64,000 bases of DNA from Methylophilus glucosoxydans (GCF_042676145.1 NZ_JBHTJW010000002.1:1550001-1614000), one strand, 5' to 3'. Positions 52,057 to 61,807 are shown, numbered from the stretch's first letter. Made by a program: numbers and translations. Notes: generated from the sequence alone by a model not told the origin.

Positions 52057-52599
52057 ATGAAAACATTGCCCATAGAAGAACTAAGAGAGTTACTGGCTGC
52101 AGTTTCGCACCATGGTGATTGGCATTTGCTCGAAATCGAAACCGATTTACAGCAAACCAGCTTTTTGCTCAATGAGGCGATTGAAAAGCTCAGTGCCAGC
52201 TTTATGAATGTGTATGCCCAGTTAATGGAGCAACAGTCTGCCCTCCAGTTATTGGTAGAGGCAGGCAAGTTGCAGCCTGAAGAAATGCAGCAGTTGCAGG
52301 TGTTTCAGGACAATATTGGTCAGGAAGTGAATAAAGTGGTGACTGGCATGCAGTTTCAGGACATGACCAATCAATTGCTGCAACGGACGATTAATCGGGT
52401 GAACGGCTTAAAAGTGCTGTTACATGAGTTATCCAGCCATCAGTTTCCGATGGCAGCGGATGACGAGCATGAGGAAATCAGAAGCTTCATTCAGCAATTG
52501 AACCAGAATTTTGATCAGGGTAGCCAGCATTTGACCGGCAATTTACGCAAGTCAGTGAACCAGCAGGACTTGGCAACCGGTGATATCGATTTATTTTAG
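52057..52599 (+). CDS. cheZ: CheZ-like chemotaxis phosphatase
   Basis: The 180-residue helical protein lies directly before cheY. Its MQFQDMTNQLLQR segment contains Asp102 and Gln106 in the D-x3-Q spacing of the CheZ active site (Asp143/Gln147 in E. coli), and it ends with an acidic IDLF tail like the CheY-binding C-terminus of CheZ. Overall it is shorter and divergent, so it might be annotated only as hypothetical. ATG 52057, preceded by AGGA, is preferred to the longer frame at 52021. Dephosphorylation of CheY-P is inferred. Confidence 0.65.
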   Translation: MKTLPIEELRELLAAVSHHGDWHLLEIETDLQQTSFLLNEAIEKLSASFMNVYAQLMEQQSALQLLVEAGKLQPEEMQQLQVFQDNIGQEVNKVVTGMQFQDMTNQLLQRTINRVNGLKVLLHELSSHQFPMAADDEHEEIRSFIQQLNQNFDQGSQHLTGNLRKSVNQQDLATGDIDLF

Positions 52600-52643
52600 T
52601 CACAGCGGCGTTTTACAAAATTAGTGAAAAAGGCGAATCAAAC

Positions 52644-53012
52644 ATGGCGAAAACAATTTTAACAGTAGACGACTCCGGATCATTGCGTCAAATGGTGGCT
52701 TTTAGCCTGAAAGCGGCTGGCTATGATGTGGTACAGGCGGTCGATGGTCAGGATGGCTTGAACAAAGCAAAAGAGAAAACCGTTGACCTGGTTTTGACGG
52801 ATCAGAACATGCCCGTGATGGATGGGCTGACGCTGATCACCAACCTGCGTACATTGGCTTCTTACCAGAAGGTGCCTATTTTGATGCTGACCACCGAGTC
52901 ATCAGACGAAATGAAGGCAAAAGGCAAAGCGGCTGGTGCAAATGGCTGGTTGGTAAAACCATTTGATCCAAAACGTCTGATTGAAGTTGTACAAAAAGTA
53001 ATTGGTGCCTAA
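52644..53012 (+). CDS. cheY: chemotaxis response regulator CheY
   Basis: The 122-residue single receiver domain has acidic Asp9/Asp10, the phospho-acceptor Asp53 (VLTDQNMP), the switch Thr83/84 in LTTESS and Lys105 (LVKPFD). With no output domain, it should act by binding the flagellar switch after phosphorylation by CheA. It lies 44 bases after the CheZ-like gene and 30 before cheA. Confidence 0.93.
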   Translation: MAKTILTVDDSGSLRQMVAFSLKAAGYDVVQAVDGQDGLNKAKEKTVDLVLTDQNMPVMDGLTLITNLRTLASYQKVPILMLTTESSDEMKAKGKAAGANGWLVKPFDPKRLIEVVQKVIGA

Positions 53013-53042
53013 GGGCACAAGGTTAAGGGACTGGAGTAAACA

Positions 53043-55457
53043 ATGACAGTGGATATGAGCCAGTTTTATGAGGTGTTCTTTGACGAGGCTGAAGAGTTAT
53101 TGGCCGAAGCAGAGCGCCTGTTGCTTGATATTGACGTAGAGTCACCTGATATCGAGCAGTTAAACGCGATTTTCCGTGCTGCGCACTCAATCAAAGGGGG
53201 CGCGGCAACGTTTGGCTTTATGGACATGGCAGAGATTACCCATGTTCTGGAAAACCTGCTTGATAAGATTCGCAAGCAGGAAATGGCATTGACCACAGAG
53301 CATGTGGACGCCTTTTTGGCCGCCAAAGACGTGATCAAGATGCAACTGGATGGGCATAGACATGGTTCAGCAGTAGATGCTGAGCAAGTCGGCGATGTCT
53401 CCATGATGCTGAAGTCCTTGTCTGAAGGCAAAAGCGCCATTCCCGAAGACCCTGTCATTGCAGCTGCGACACCAGAGCCGGAAGTGTTGGTCGTCGGTGC
53501 TGAAAAGCCAGCCTTGTCTGTCAGTGAAGATGAAAAAGCCAAGGGCATCACCTTATATGACGTCGGCTTGCCGGTAGTTACCGAGCGCGACTTGGCAAAC
53601 TTGAAAGACGAGTTAGCCTTGTTAGGTGAGGTGGCCGTGTATCAGCGTGCGCCAGGCTCACATGCACTGTTGGTTAAAACCGATTCGAGTGCAGATGACA
53701 TTGTTTCGATTTGTTCCTTTATTGTAGACCCTGACGCACTGGTGATTCAGGTAGCGAGCGAGGCCGCCAAAGCGCCAGAAGCCGCCGCCGCGCCAGAGCC
53801 TGCGCCTGCAGCTGCCGTCGCGGTTGCCGCACCCGTTGAGGAAGATCTGGGCTATGGCTTCTTCGATGATGATCCGATTATCAAGCCTGAAGCAACAGCG
53901 GAGGCCGCCCCGGTTCAGCCGGTCGCTGCAGAAGTGACTGGTAATGGCAAAGTTCAGGTGGCTGAAGAAATGGGCTATGGCCTGTTTGGCACTAATAATG
54001 AGGAGCGTCAGGAGGATGGTTACGGCTTCTTTGCCCCATTCAAGCCACACCCAGATGCCCCCAAAGCACAATTGATCGGTGACGATACTGCCGTCGCAGC
54101 GCAAGCTGCGGCAACACCGGCGCCTGCACAAGTGGCTGAAGCGGCGCCTAAAGAAGTGAAAGAGGACCGCAGGTCACAACAACGCCGTGAGTCCGATAAA
54201 CCGGCGGCAGCGCAAAATGCAGAAAGCAGCTCCATCCGTGTCGGGATTGAAAAAGTTGACCAGTTAATTAATCTGGTTGGCGAGCTGGTGATTACCCAGG
54301 CCATGATTGAACAGCGTGTCAATGCACTGGACCCTGTGGATAACGAAGCACTGATTAATAGTGTCAGCCAACTGACTCGTAACACACGTGACCTGCAAGA
54401 GTCCGTGATGTCTATCCGTATGATGCCGATGGACTTTGTATTCTCACGCTTCCCTCGTATGGTGCGTGACCTGGCAGGCAGGTTGGGCAAAAAAGTGGAC
54501 TTTGTCACTAGCGGTGCCACGACAGAGCTCGACAAGAGCCTGATTGAGCGGATTGTGGATCCTCTGACCCATTTGGTGCGTAACAGTGTAGACCATGGTA
54601 TTGAAAAACCGGAAGTGCGTAAACAGCTAGGCAAAGCCGAGAATGGCACGTTGACCCTGTCTGCGGCACACAAGGGCGGCAGCATCGTGATTGAAGTCAC
54701 CGATGATGGTGGCGGCCTCAACCGCGACAAGATTCTGGCTAAAGCCATGTCTAACGGCTTGCCAGTCAGTGAAAGCATGTCTGACGCTGACGTTTATAGT
54801 TTGATTTTTGCCCCGGGCTTTTCTACCGCTGAGGTGGTGACTGATGTGTCTGGCCGCGGGGTTGGCATGGATGTGGTGAAACGGAATATCACGGCCATGG
54901 GCGGCAATATTGAAATCCGCTCTGCGCTGGGCTATGGCACGACCATCTCGATTTCCTTGCCACTGACGCTGGCCATCTTGGATGGCATGTCGGTGTCGCT
55001 GGACAAGAGCGTCTATGTGGTGCCACTGAACCTGATTGTTGAAACCTTGCAACCTCGTGCAGAAGACCTGAAAACGGTCACAGGCGAGGGGCTGATGGTG
55101 CATGTCCGTGGAGAATATCTGCCGATTATCGCCTTGCATGCCTTGTTTAACCATCCTACCCAGATCACCAATCCGACCGATGGTGTCTTGTTGATCCTGG
55201 AAGCCGATGGCAAAAAATCTGCCCTGTTTGTAGACCGTCTGGTTGGTCAGCAGCAAGTGGTGATCAAGAGCCTGGAAACCAACTTCAAACGTATTCCCGG
55301 CGTCTCTGGCGCCACCATTATGGGCGACGGTTCAGTAGCACTGATTCTGGATGTACCGGCGATTATCCAAATGGGACAAACCACGAATTACGTGACTGGT
55401 GGCGTTGCTTTTTCCAGCCAGAATTACCCAACCTCAAAAAATCACATCAATGCATAA
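53043..55457 (+). CDS. cheA: chemotaxis histidine kinase CheA
   Basis: The 804-residue kinase has a P1 phosphotransfer domain with phospho-accepting His48 (AAHSIKGGA), a second small alpha/beta domain (about 165-240), a long Ala/Pro/Glu-rich linker (about 240-395) with three GYGxF motifs, then dimerisation, catalytic (HLVRNSVDHGIE, DDGGGLNRDKI, GRGVGMDVV) and CheW-like regulatory domains. It phosphorylates CheY in response to receptors. The canonical P2 domain is not obvious, so the linker motifs may have that role. Confidence 0.95.
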   Translation: MTVDMSQFYEVFFDEAEELLAEAERLLLDIDVESPDIEQLNAIFRAAHSIKGGAATFGFMDMAEITHVLENLLDKIRKQEMALTTEHVDAFLAAKDVIKMQLDGHRHGSAVDAEQVGDVSMMLKSLSEGKSAIPEDPVIAAATPEPEVLVVGAEKPALSVSEDEKAKGITLYDVGLPVVTERDLANLKDELALLGEVAVYQRAPGSHALLVKTDSSADDIVSICSFIVDPDALVIQVASEAAKAPEAAAAPEPAPAAAVAVAAPVEEDLGYGFFDDDPIIKPEATAEAAPVQPVAAEVTGNGKVQVAEEMGYGLFGTNNEERQEDGYGFFAPFKPHPDAPKAQLIGDDTAVAAQAAATPAPAQVAEAAPKEVKEDRRSQQRRESDKPAAAQNAESSSIRVGIEKVDQLINLVGELVITQAMIEQRVNALDPVDNEALINSVSQLTRNTRDLQESVMSIRMMPMDFVFSRFPRMVRDLAGRLGKKVDFVTSGATTELDKSLIERIVDPLTHLVRNSVDHGIEKPEVRKQLGKAENGTLTLSAAHKGGSIVIEVTDDGGGLNRDKILAKAMSNGLPVSESMSDADVYSLIFAPGFSTAEVVTDVSGRGVGMDVVKRNITAMGGNIEIRSALGYGTTISISLPLTLAILDGMSVSLDKSVYVVPLNLIVETLQPRAEDLKTVTGEGLMVHVRGEYLPIIALHALFNHPTQITNPTDGVLLILEADGKKSALFVDRLVGQQQVVIKSLETNFKRIPGVSGATIMGDGSVALILDVPAIIQMGQTTNYVTGGVAFSSQNYPTSKNHINA

Positions 55458-55469
55458 GGAGTATATGCA

Positions 55470-55985
55470 ATGAGCACTACGACAGAAATGAACAATGCCT
55501 TAAGCGGTAACGCAGGTAGCGGCCTGAAAACAGCCGCTGGCGAGTACCTGACCTTTGTCCTGGGCAGCGAACAATATGGTATCGAGATTCTCAAGGTACA
55601 GGAAATTCGCGGATATGATGCAGTCACCCAGATCGCCAACATGCCTTCGTTTATCAAAGGCGTCATTAACTTGCGCGGCAAGATCGTGCCGATTGTAGAC
55701 CTGCGTATCAAGTTTAACTTGGGCAAGGTCGAGTATAACGAATTCACCGTGGTGATTATCCTCAACCTCAATGGCCGCATTGTTGGCATTGTTGTGGATG
55801 GCGTGTCCGATGTCCGTGAGTTACGTGAGGAGCACTTACGTGAAGTGCCTTCGCTGGTCACACGCATAGACACAAAATACATCGTTGGATTGGCAACCAT
55901 TGAGCAGGAAATGCTGATCCTGGTTGACATCGAAAAACTGATGACCAGCGATGAAATGCAGCTGATAGATAGCGCGGTACATTAA
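55470..55985 (+). CDS. cheW: chemotaxis coupling protein CheW
   Basis: CheW links receptors to CheA. The 171-residue SH3-like protein has EYLTFVLGSEQYGIEILKVQEIRGY, the IKGVINLRGKIVPIVDLR core typical of CheW, and a VDGVSDV segment. It starts 12 bases after cheA. The first receptor gene follows 72 bases downstream. Confidence 0.95.
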   Translation: MSTTTEMNNALSGNAGSGLKTAAGEYLTFVLGSEQYGIEILKVQEIRGYDAVTQIANMPSFIKGVINLRGKIVPIVDLRIKFNLGKVEYNEFTVVIILNLNGRIVGIVVDGVSDVRELREEHLREVPSLVTRIDTKYIVGLATIEQEMLILVDIEKLMTSDEMQLIDSAVH

Positions 55986-56057
55986 TACTAAACCGGCAAC
56001 CATAATAAAAAACATAAATTCGGCCACTCTTCGATAGAGCTAATTCAAGGATAAAAA

Positions 56058-58667
56058 ATGTTTTCTACAATCATTAACAAGTTGGCAGCAGGCACTCGGG
56101 GTTATCAGGATACATTAAACCAAGTGGCGGAATTTAGTGCACTCAAGGCAGAAATCAACAAAGCGAGAGCCATTGTTGAGCTGGATGCCAAGGGAAAAAT
56201 CAGCCATGTGAACGACAATCTGTGTCAATCACTGGGATACCAAACAAATGAGCTGGTAGGGCAGCATCATCGCAGTTTATTAGCTCAGTCTGAATCGAAT
56301 ACTCCCGAGTACGAACAGTTCTGGGCTGCCTTGCAGTCTGGTCAATCTCAAGTGGGGTCATTCAAGCTGGTCAATAAAGGCGGGCAGGATACCTGGTTTC
56401 AGGGATATTACGCGCCTGTGATGCAAGGCACACAGTTGCGTAAAGTGGTGGCCTACTTAACGGATATCACAGCGGACAAACAACGTAATCTGGTTTTGCA
56501 GGAAGAGGAAATCGCCCTGAATCAGTCTTTTGGCGTCATGGAGTGCGACATGCAGGGACATATTCTGTCCTGCAATGAGATGTTTTTGGGTCCGCTTGAA
56601 TACCGCCACGAAGAGGTTCTTGGAAAGCATGTCTCCATGCTCATCAATCAATCCACCTCACAAAGCGATGAATACAAGCAGATGTGGAAAAAGTTGGTCC
56701 AAGGACAAAACGCTAAGCTTGAAATTTGCCGTGTTTCCAAAACAGGTAAAGAATACTGGTTTAGTTCGAGCTATGTACCGATCAAGGATGCTACTGGTGA
56801 GCCGGTCAAAGTTAAAGTCTATTCTTATTGCATCACCGCTGAAAAACAAAAGCAACTGGACTTCGAGGGTCAGGTTGCTGCAGTGAACAGTGCACAGGCA
56901 GTCATTCAGTTTGACATGTCTGGCAACATCTTGTCTGCGAATAAAATTTTCCTGGATCTGGCAGGCTATGAGCTCTCAGAGATTGTTGGCAAGCATCACA
57001 GCATTTTGGTCAGCGAACGCTATAAAAACAGTGAAGCATACAAAGACTTCTGGGCCAAACTGAAGCGAGGTGAAAGCGACGCAGGCGTCTACCATCGGTA
57101 TAGCAAGCAAGGCAAGGATATCTATCTGCAGGCAGCTTACAGTCCTATCTTGGGTCTGGACGGTAAACCGGAAAAAGTCGTGAAGTTTGCCACAGATATT
57201 ACCAAGGCGGTATTGGCCGACCAACAGCAAAAAGTGAAAGCGCTTGAAGCTTCCATGATCAAGCAGGCGCTCGAGTCTTCTTCAAATAATTTGATGGTGG
57301 CTAATAATGATGGCGTGATTACCTATATGAATCCAACCACATTGAGTTTAATGCGGGAGTCTGCGGACACGTTCAAATCTATCTTCCCAGCGTTTGATCC
57401 TGAAAAACTGATTGGTCAAAATTTTGATCTGTTTCATAAAAATCCGGCTCATCAACGCAATCTATTGGCCAGCCTGACCAGCAAGCACGTGGCTGAGCTG
57501 CCCATTGGAAATATGTTTTTCCGTCTGACTGCCAATCCATTGATTGACGAAAATGGTGAGCGCATGGGCAGTGTGGTTGAATGGGTCAATTTGACAGAAG
57601 AAAAACGTCTTGAAAATGAAATTAAAACGGTGGTTGAAAATGCTGTAGATGGCGACCTTTCTTCCAGATTGGATGAAAGTAAAGCAAAAGGCTCATCTGT
57701 GAAAATCATGGTGGCTATTAACCAGTTGCTGGATACTTTTAGCGACATATTGGTGCGTGTCCGCGAAGCAGGTGAAACCATAAATACAGCTGCCCATGAA
57801 ATCTCCAGTGGTAACAATGACCTCTCCAGCCGGACGGAGCAACAGGCTTCCAACCTCGAGGAAACAGCTTCCAGCATGGAACAGTTGGCCTCTACTGTGA
57901 AACAGAATGCCGAGAATGCGCGCCAGGCAAATCAGATGGCTGAAGCAGCTTCGCAAGTGGCGATTCGCGGCGGTGACGTTGTAGGCAACGTAGTGACGAC
58001 CATGAGCGCCATTAATGAAAGTGCCCACAAGATCGAAGATATTATTTCGGTGATTGATGGTATCGCGTTCCAGACCAATATCCTGGCCTTGAACGCGGCG
58101 GTTGAAGCCGCACGTGCCGGCGAGCAGGGCAGAGGCTTTGCCGTGGTAGCTGGCGAGGTACGCAACCTTGCACAACGCTCGGCTAGTGCAGCCAAGGAAA
58201 TCAAGGAGTTGATTACCGATTCAGTGAATAAAACGGCTGATGGGACCAAACTGGTGCAAACGGCTGGTGAAACCATGCATGAAGTCGTCACTTCAGTACA
58301 GCGAGTGACCGATATCATGAGTGAAATTACGGCGGCATCTGCAGAACAAAGCTCCGGGATTAACCAAGTCAACGATGCCGTGAACCATATGGATGAGGTG
58401 ACACAACAGAATGCAGCCCTGGTAGAAGAAGCGGCAGCAGCAGCGGAGTCACTGGTAGAGCAAGCATCCAACCTCATGGATACAGTAAACAGGTTTAAAC
58501 TGCGCGGCTCAAGCCAAGCAACACATGCACAGGTTCGTCCTGCGGCGACCAGCCGTGCGCCGGTAGCCTCCATGCCTGCGCGCCAGCCCAAGCCTGCTGC
58601 AGCCAGTCATCAACCCGTTAAAGCCGCGAAAACTGGCACTGATAATCAGGATTGGGAAGAGTTCTAA
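56058..58667 (+). CDS. soluble methyl-accepting chemotaxis protein with four PAS domains
   Basis: The 869-residue receptor has no membrane helix. Four PAS modules (roughly 30-140, 150-265, 275-390 and 395-515), the first three close relatives, precede a HAMP-like stretch and an MCP signalling domain with the conserved hairpin around IIDVI..IAFQTNILALNAAVEAARAGEQGRGF-type sequence. It ends DWEEF, like the CheR/CheB-tethering pentapeptide of E. coli Tsr and Tar (NWETF). It is likely a cytosolic sensor; the bound cofactor is unknown. It follows cheW by 72 bases and is probably in the che operon. Confidence 0.92.
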   Translation: MFSTIINKLAAGTRGYQDTLNQVAEFSALKAEINKARAIVELDAKGKISHVNDNLCQSLGYQTNELVGQHHRSLLAQSESNTPEYEQFWAALQSGQSQVGSFKLVNKGGQDTWFQGYYAPVMQGTQLRKVVAYLTDITADKQRNLVLQEEEIALNQSFGVMECDMQGHILSCNEMFLGPLEYRHEEVLGKHVSMLINQSTSQSDEYKQMWKKLVQGQNAKLEICRVSKTGKEYWFSSSYVPIKDATGEPVKVKVYSYCITAEKQKQLDFEGQVAAVNSAQAVIQFDMSGNILSANKIFLDLAGYELSEIVGKHHSILVSERYKNSEAYKDFWAKLKRGESDAGVYHRYSKQGKDIYLQAAYSPILGLDGKPEKVVKFATDITKAVLADQQQKVKALEASMIKQALESSSNNLMVANNDGVITYMNPTTLSLMRESADTFKSIFPAFDPEKLIGQNFDLFHKNPAHQRNLLASLTSKHVAELPIGNMFFRLTANPLIDENGERMGSVVEWVNLTEEKRLENEIKTVVENAVDGDLSSRLDESKAKGSSVKIMVAINQLLDTFSDILVRVREAGETINTAAHEISSGNNDLSSRTEQQASNLEETASSMEQLASTVKQNAENARQANQMAEAASQVAIRGGDVVGNVVTTMSAINESAHKIEDIISVIDGIAFQTNILALNAAVEAARAGEQGRGFAVVAGEVRNLAQRSASAAKEIKELITDSVNKTADGTKLVQTAGETMHEVVTSVQRVTDIMSEITAASAEQSSGINQVNDAVNHMDEVTQQNAALVEEAAAAAESLVEQASNLMDTVNRFKLRGSSQATHAQVRPAATSRAPVASMPARQPKPAAASHQPVKAAKTGTDNQDWEEF

Positions 58668-58696
58668 TGATCTAATGCAGTCAAAAAAAGGGGCGC

Positions 58697-58783
58697 ATGA
58701 TGGATGTGATTCATACCATGGTTGAAAAACTCATTGAGGCATTGAAACTTTGGGCGTCTTTGTTGATTGGTTATCCTATGTGA
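58697..58783 (+). CDS. possible 28-residue amphipathic peptide
   Basis: ATG 58697 is preceded by AAGGGGCGC, a plausible Shine-Dalgarno site, and opens a 28-codon frame ending TGA 58781-58783. The product (starting MMDVIHTMVEKLIEAL) has an acidic-amphipathic first half and a hydrophobic end. It lies between the receptor stop and its terminator, so it would be on the same mRNA. It may be a chance frame. Confidence 0.3.
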   Translation: MMDVIHTMVEKLIEALKLWASLLIGYPM

Positions 58784-58837
58784 TGCATAGTCAATACTTC
58801 TTCCCGCAGCCTCATATTTTGAGTGCCTAGCATCATG

Positions 58838-58867
58838 AAAAGCCGACCTGCTGGTCGGCTTTTTCTT
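58838..58867 (+). terminator. intrinsic terminator after the first receptor gene
   Basis: AAAGCCGACC and GGTCGGCTTT form the stem around TGCT, followed by TTCTTT. It should end the mot-che-receptor transcript. Confidence 0.9.
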
Positions 58868-59007
58868 TGGCTAAATGAGGTATTGAAGCAAGAATACCCG
58901 TTTCTTTTACACATTCGATTTTGCAGCAATGGATTAGACTGCATGATAGAAGTAATAAATGAAATTTCGTCCTAGTGAAACTACAAATTTGCGAAAGAGA
59001 TCTGATT

Positions 59008-61791
59008 ATGAAAATCAACTTACCAGTGACTCAAAAAGAGATTGAGCTTAAAGAGGGGGCCTCTATCGTATCCAAAACCGATTTGAAAGGAGCAATTACC
59101 TATATCAATCGGGAGTTTCTTGAGATCAGTGGATTCAGCGAATCCGAACTGGTCGGAAAAAATCATAACATTATTCGTCATCCGGATATGCCATCTGCGG
59201 CATTTGAGGACTTGTGGCGTACGGTTAAGGCAGGCAAACCATGGAATGGCATGGTGAAAAACCGTTGTAAAAATGGCGATCACTACTGGGTAGAAGCCAA
59301 TGTGACGCCTATTCGTGAAGGTAAAGCCGTCGTCGGCTACATGTCCGTACGTAACAAGGTCACCCGTGGGCAGATTGAACAGGCCGAAAAGCTTTACCAA
59401 CAAATGCGTGACGGCAAATTGCCCAAGCCCGCTTGGACTGAAATACTGGCTGCAAAAGTCCATGACTTACCGGTCATGTATAAACTGTCAGCAGCCATGT
59501 TGACACCAGTTGCTGTCATCTCTGGCTTTAATCTTTATCATCACCATGCGGACGCATGGCTGGGGATGGGGCTTGGTTTGACGACAGCCTTGGTGGCGGG
59601 AGGCTTATTCTCACACAAGCTGAAAAAATCAGTTTCTGTGATGGCTGATGCTATTCAAGGCTTGGCTGGTGGTGAACTCAACTTCAAGATCGACACCCGT
59701 GGCAATGATGAATTTGGCAGTTTGATGAAGACACTCAAATCCATGCAAATCAAGATCGGATTTGATGTGAACGACTCCAGAAAAATGGCGGAAGAAGCAG
59801 GCAGACTGCAAGCAGCACTCGATCAGAGTACTACCGCCTTTACCTATAGTGACAGTCGCCAGCAACTGCAATACATGAATGACGCGGCGCGTAACCTGTG
59901 GGAGGAAATGACGAATGAAATTGCCAAAACCCACCCCGAGTTTAAAGTGGATGGCATGATTGGGCACAATTTGGCAAATTATCTGCCTGAGGATATCCGG
60001 CCAACATTTTTAGAAGTTTCAAAAATCCCCAGGGTAATTGAGCTTTCTATGTACGGTAAGAAAATACAAGTTGCCGTGATCTCTGCATTCAACGCTCAAG
60101 GAGAGTATCTTGGCCGCATGACGCAATGGGAAGATAAAACAACGGAGCATATAGGGCAGCAGGAAGTATTCAGGCTGGTCAATTCTGCTGCGGCAGGTAA
60201 TCTTAAAGAGCGTGTTGATATCAGCAAGCTTCCGGTGGGATTTGTCAAACAAATCGGCGAGGGTATTAATCAGATACTGGATGCGTTGATTACGCCCTTG
60301 AATGTGGCGGCCAAATACGTGGCCGACATTTCACAAGGCCATATCCCGGCCAAGATCACAGATCACTACAATGGTGACTTCAATACCATTAAAGACAACC
60401 TTAACCAGTGTATTGACGCCGTCAACGCCCTGGTGGCAGACGCCAACATGCTGTCACAAGCAGCCGTCGATGGCCAGCTCTCAACCCGAGCCGATGCTGG
60501 CAAACACAATGGCGACTTCCGCAAGATTGTCGAAGGCGTCAACAACACCCTGGATTCGGTGATTGGCCCATTGAATGTGGCTGCGAACTACGTAGACCGT
60601 ATCTCCAAAGGCGATATCCCTGAGCGGATTACCGACCACTACAATGGTGACTTCAATGAACTGAAGAACAACCTCAATACCTGTATTGATGCGGTCAACA
60701 TGCTGGTCGCTGATGCTGACCTGCTGACTGAAGCCGCAAACGATGGACGCATCACTGTCCGTGCGGATGTCGACAAACACAATGGCGAATTCCGCAAGAT
60801 CATCGAAGGGGTGAACAACACACTGGACATGATCGTAGAACCGATTATTGCGGTGACAGAGGCGGTGGAAACCATTACTACCGCTGCCAATGAAATCTCC
60901 AGCGGTAACTCAGACTTGTCTGCGCGTACTGAGCAACAGGCTTCCAGCCTGGAGCAAACTGCAGCCAGCATGGAAGAGTTGGCCTCTACCGTGAAACAGA
61001 ATGCTGAGAACGCCAAACAGGCAAACCAGCTAGCACTGACGGCTTCAGGCGTCGCCGTTAAAGGCGGTGAAGTGGTCAATGAAGTGGTTGCCACCATGAG
61101 TGCAATCAACGAAAGTGCGAAGAAGATCGAAGACATTATTTCTGTCATTGACGGTATCGCCTTCCAGACCAACATCCTGGCCTTGAATGCGGCGGTAGAA
61201 GCAGCACGTGCAGGTGAGCAGGGCCGTGGCTTTGCGGTTGTGGCAGGGGAAGTACGTAACCTGGCCCAGCGTTCAGCCAGTGCGGCGAAAGAGATCAAAG
61301 AACTGATTACTGACTCTGTGAATAAAACCACAGAAGGCACCAAGCTGGTTGAGAATGCCGGGAACACCATGGAAGAGGTGGTTTCCTCCGTCCAACGTGT
61401 GGCTGACATTATCAGCGAGATCTCAGCAGCGTCTACTGAACAGACCACAGGGATTGACCAGGTGAACCAGGCGGTGACCAGCATGGATGAAACCACGCAG
61501 CAGAATGCGGCGCTGGTCGAGGAAGCTGCCGCAGCAGCTGAATCATTGGTTGATCAGGCCAATCAGCTGGCAGATGTGATCAGTAAGTTCAAGCTGGAAG
61601 GAAAAGGTAATACCGGCTTTACTGCAACGCTCAAATCAACTTCTGGTAGCAGTGGATATTCAGCACCGCGGCCTGCTGCTGCTTCGCGTTCCAGCCATGT
61701 CAATAAACAGCCGACCTCGAAACCTCCCGCTAGTGCGACGAAAGTCCCTGTAAAGACAGGCACTGACGATTCGGATTGGGAAGAGTTCTAG
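59008..61791 (+). CDS. Aer-like methyl-accepting chemotaxis protein with tandem repeats
   Basis: From ATG 59008 the 927-residue receptor starts with an Aer-type PAS (about 20-120, with IIRHPDMPSAAFEDLW and NGDHYWVEANVTP), the FAD-binding fold that senses redox state in E. coli. A hydrophobic hairpin (about 160-205), a HAMP, a second PAS-like domain (about 255-380), two tandem 91-residue HAMP-like repeats and the signalling domain follow. The C-terminus is DWEEF. Aerotaxis or energy taxis is inferred from the first PAS. The open frame also contains a GTG at 58975. Confidence 0.92.
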   Translation: MKINLPVTQKEIELKEGASIVSKTDLKGAITYINREFLEISGFSESELVGKNHNIIRHPDMPSAAFEDLWRTVKAGKPWNGMVKNRCKNGDHYWVEANVTPIREGKAVVGYMSVRNKVTRGQIEQAEKLYQQMRDGKLPKPAWTEILAAKVHDLPVMYKLSAAMLTPVAVISGFNLYHHHADAWLGMGLGLTTALVAGGLFSHKLKKSVSVMADAIQGLAGGELNFKIDTRGNDEFGSLMKTLKSMQIKIGFDVNDSRKMAEEAGRLQAALDQSTTAFTYSDSRQQLQYMNDAARNLWEEMTNEIAKTHPEFKVDGMIGHNLANYLPEDIRPTFLEVSKIPRVIELSMYGKKIQVAVISAFNAQGEYLGRMTQWEDKTTEHIGQQEVFRLVNSAAAGNLKERVDISKLPVGFVKQIGEGINQILDALITPLNVAAKYVADISQGHIPAKITDHYNGDFNTIKDNLNQCIDAVNALVADANMLSQAAVDGQLSTRADAGKHNGDFRKIVEGVNNTLDSVIGPLNVAANYVDRISKGDIPERITDHYNGDFNELKNNLNTCIDAVNMLVADADLLTEAANDGRITVRADVDKHNGEFRKIIEGVNNTLDMIVEPIIAVTEAVETITTAANEISSGNSDLSARTEQQASSLEQTAASMEELASTVKQNAENAKQANQLALTASGVAVKGGEVVNEVVATMSAINESAKKIEDIISVIDGIAFQTNILALNAAVEAARAGEQGRGFAVVAGEVRNLAQRSASAAKEIKELITDSVNKTTEGTKLVENAGNTMEEVVSSVQRVADIISEISAASTEQTTGIDQVNQAVTSMDETTQQNAALVEEAAAAAESLVDQANQLADVISKFKLEGKGNTGFTATLKSTSGSSGYSAPRPAAASRSSHVNKQPTSKPPASATKVPVKTGTDDSDWEEF
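60295..60840 (+). repeat. two tandem 273-bp repeats in the second receptor gene
   Basis: Units beginning near 60295 and 60568 share the landmarks LNVAA, DHYNGDF, CIDAVN and FRKI-EGVNNTLD. The period is exactly 91 codons and nucleotide similarity is high, indicating internal duplication. Each unit resembles a HAMP-like signalling module. Confidence 0.85.
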
Positions 61792-61807
61792 TCATTTGTC
61801 ACAATCA

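Larger units (their letters stand above)
58668..59007. other. intergenic region between the first and second receptor genes
   Basis: These 340 bases hold a possible 28-codon gene (58697-58783), a strong terminator (58838-58867) and no promoter I can name. The second receptor gene begins with AGAGA about 10 bases upstream of its ATG. Confidence 0.55.

Noticed and set aside
55986..56057. sigma-28 promoter before the first receptor gene
   Set aside because: TAAA and CGATAG are present, but the spacing is wrong for the FliA consensus.
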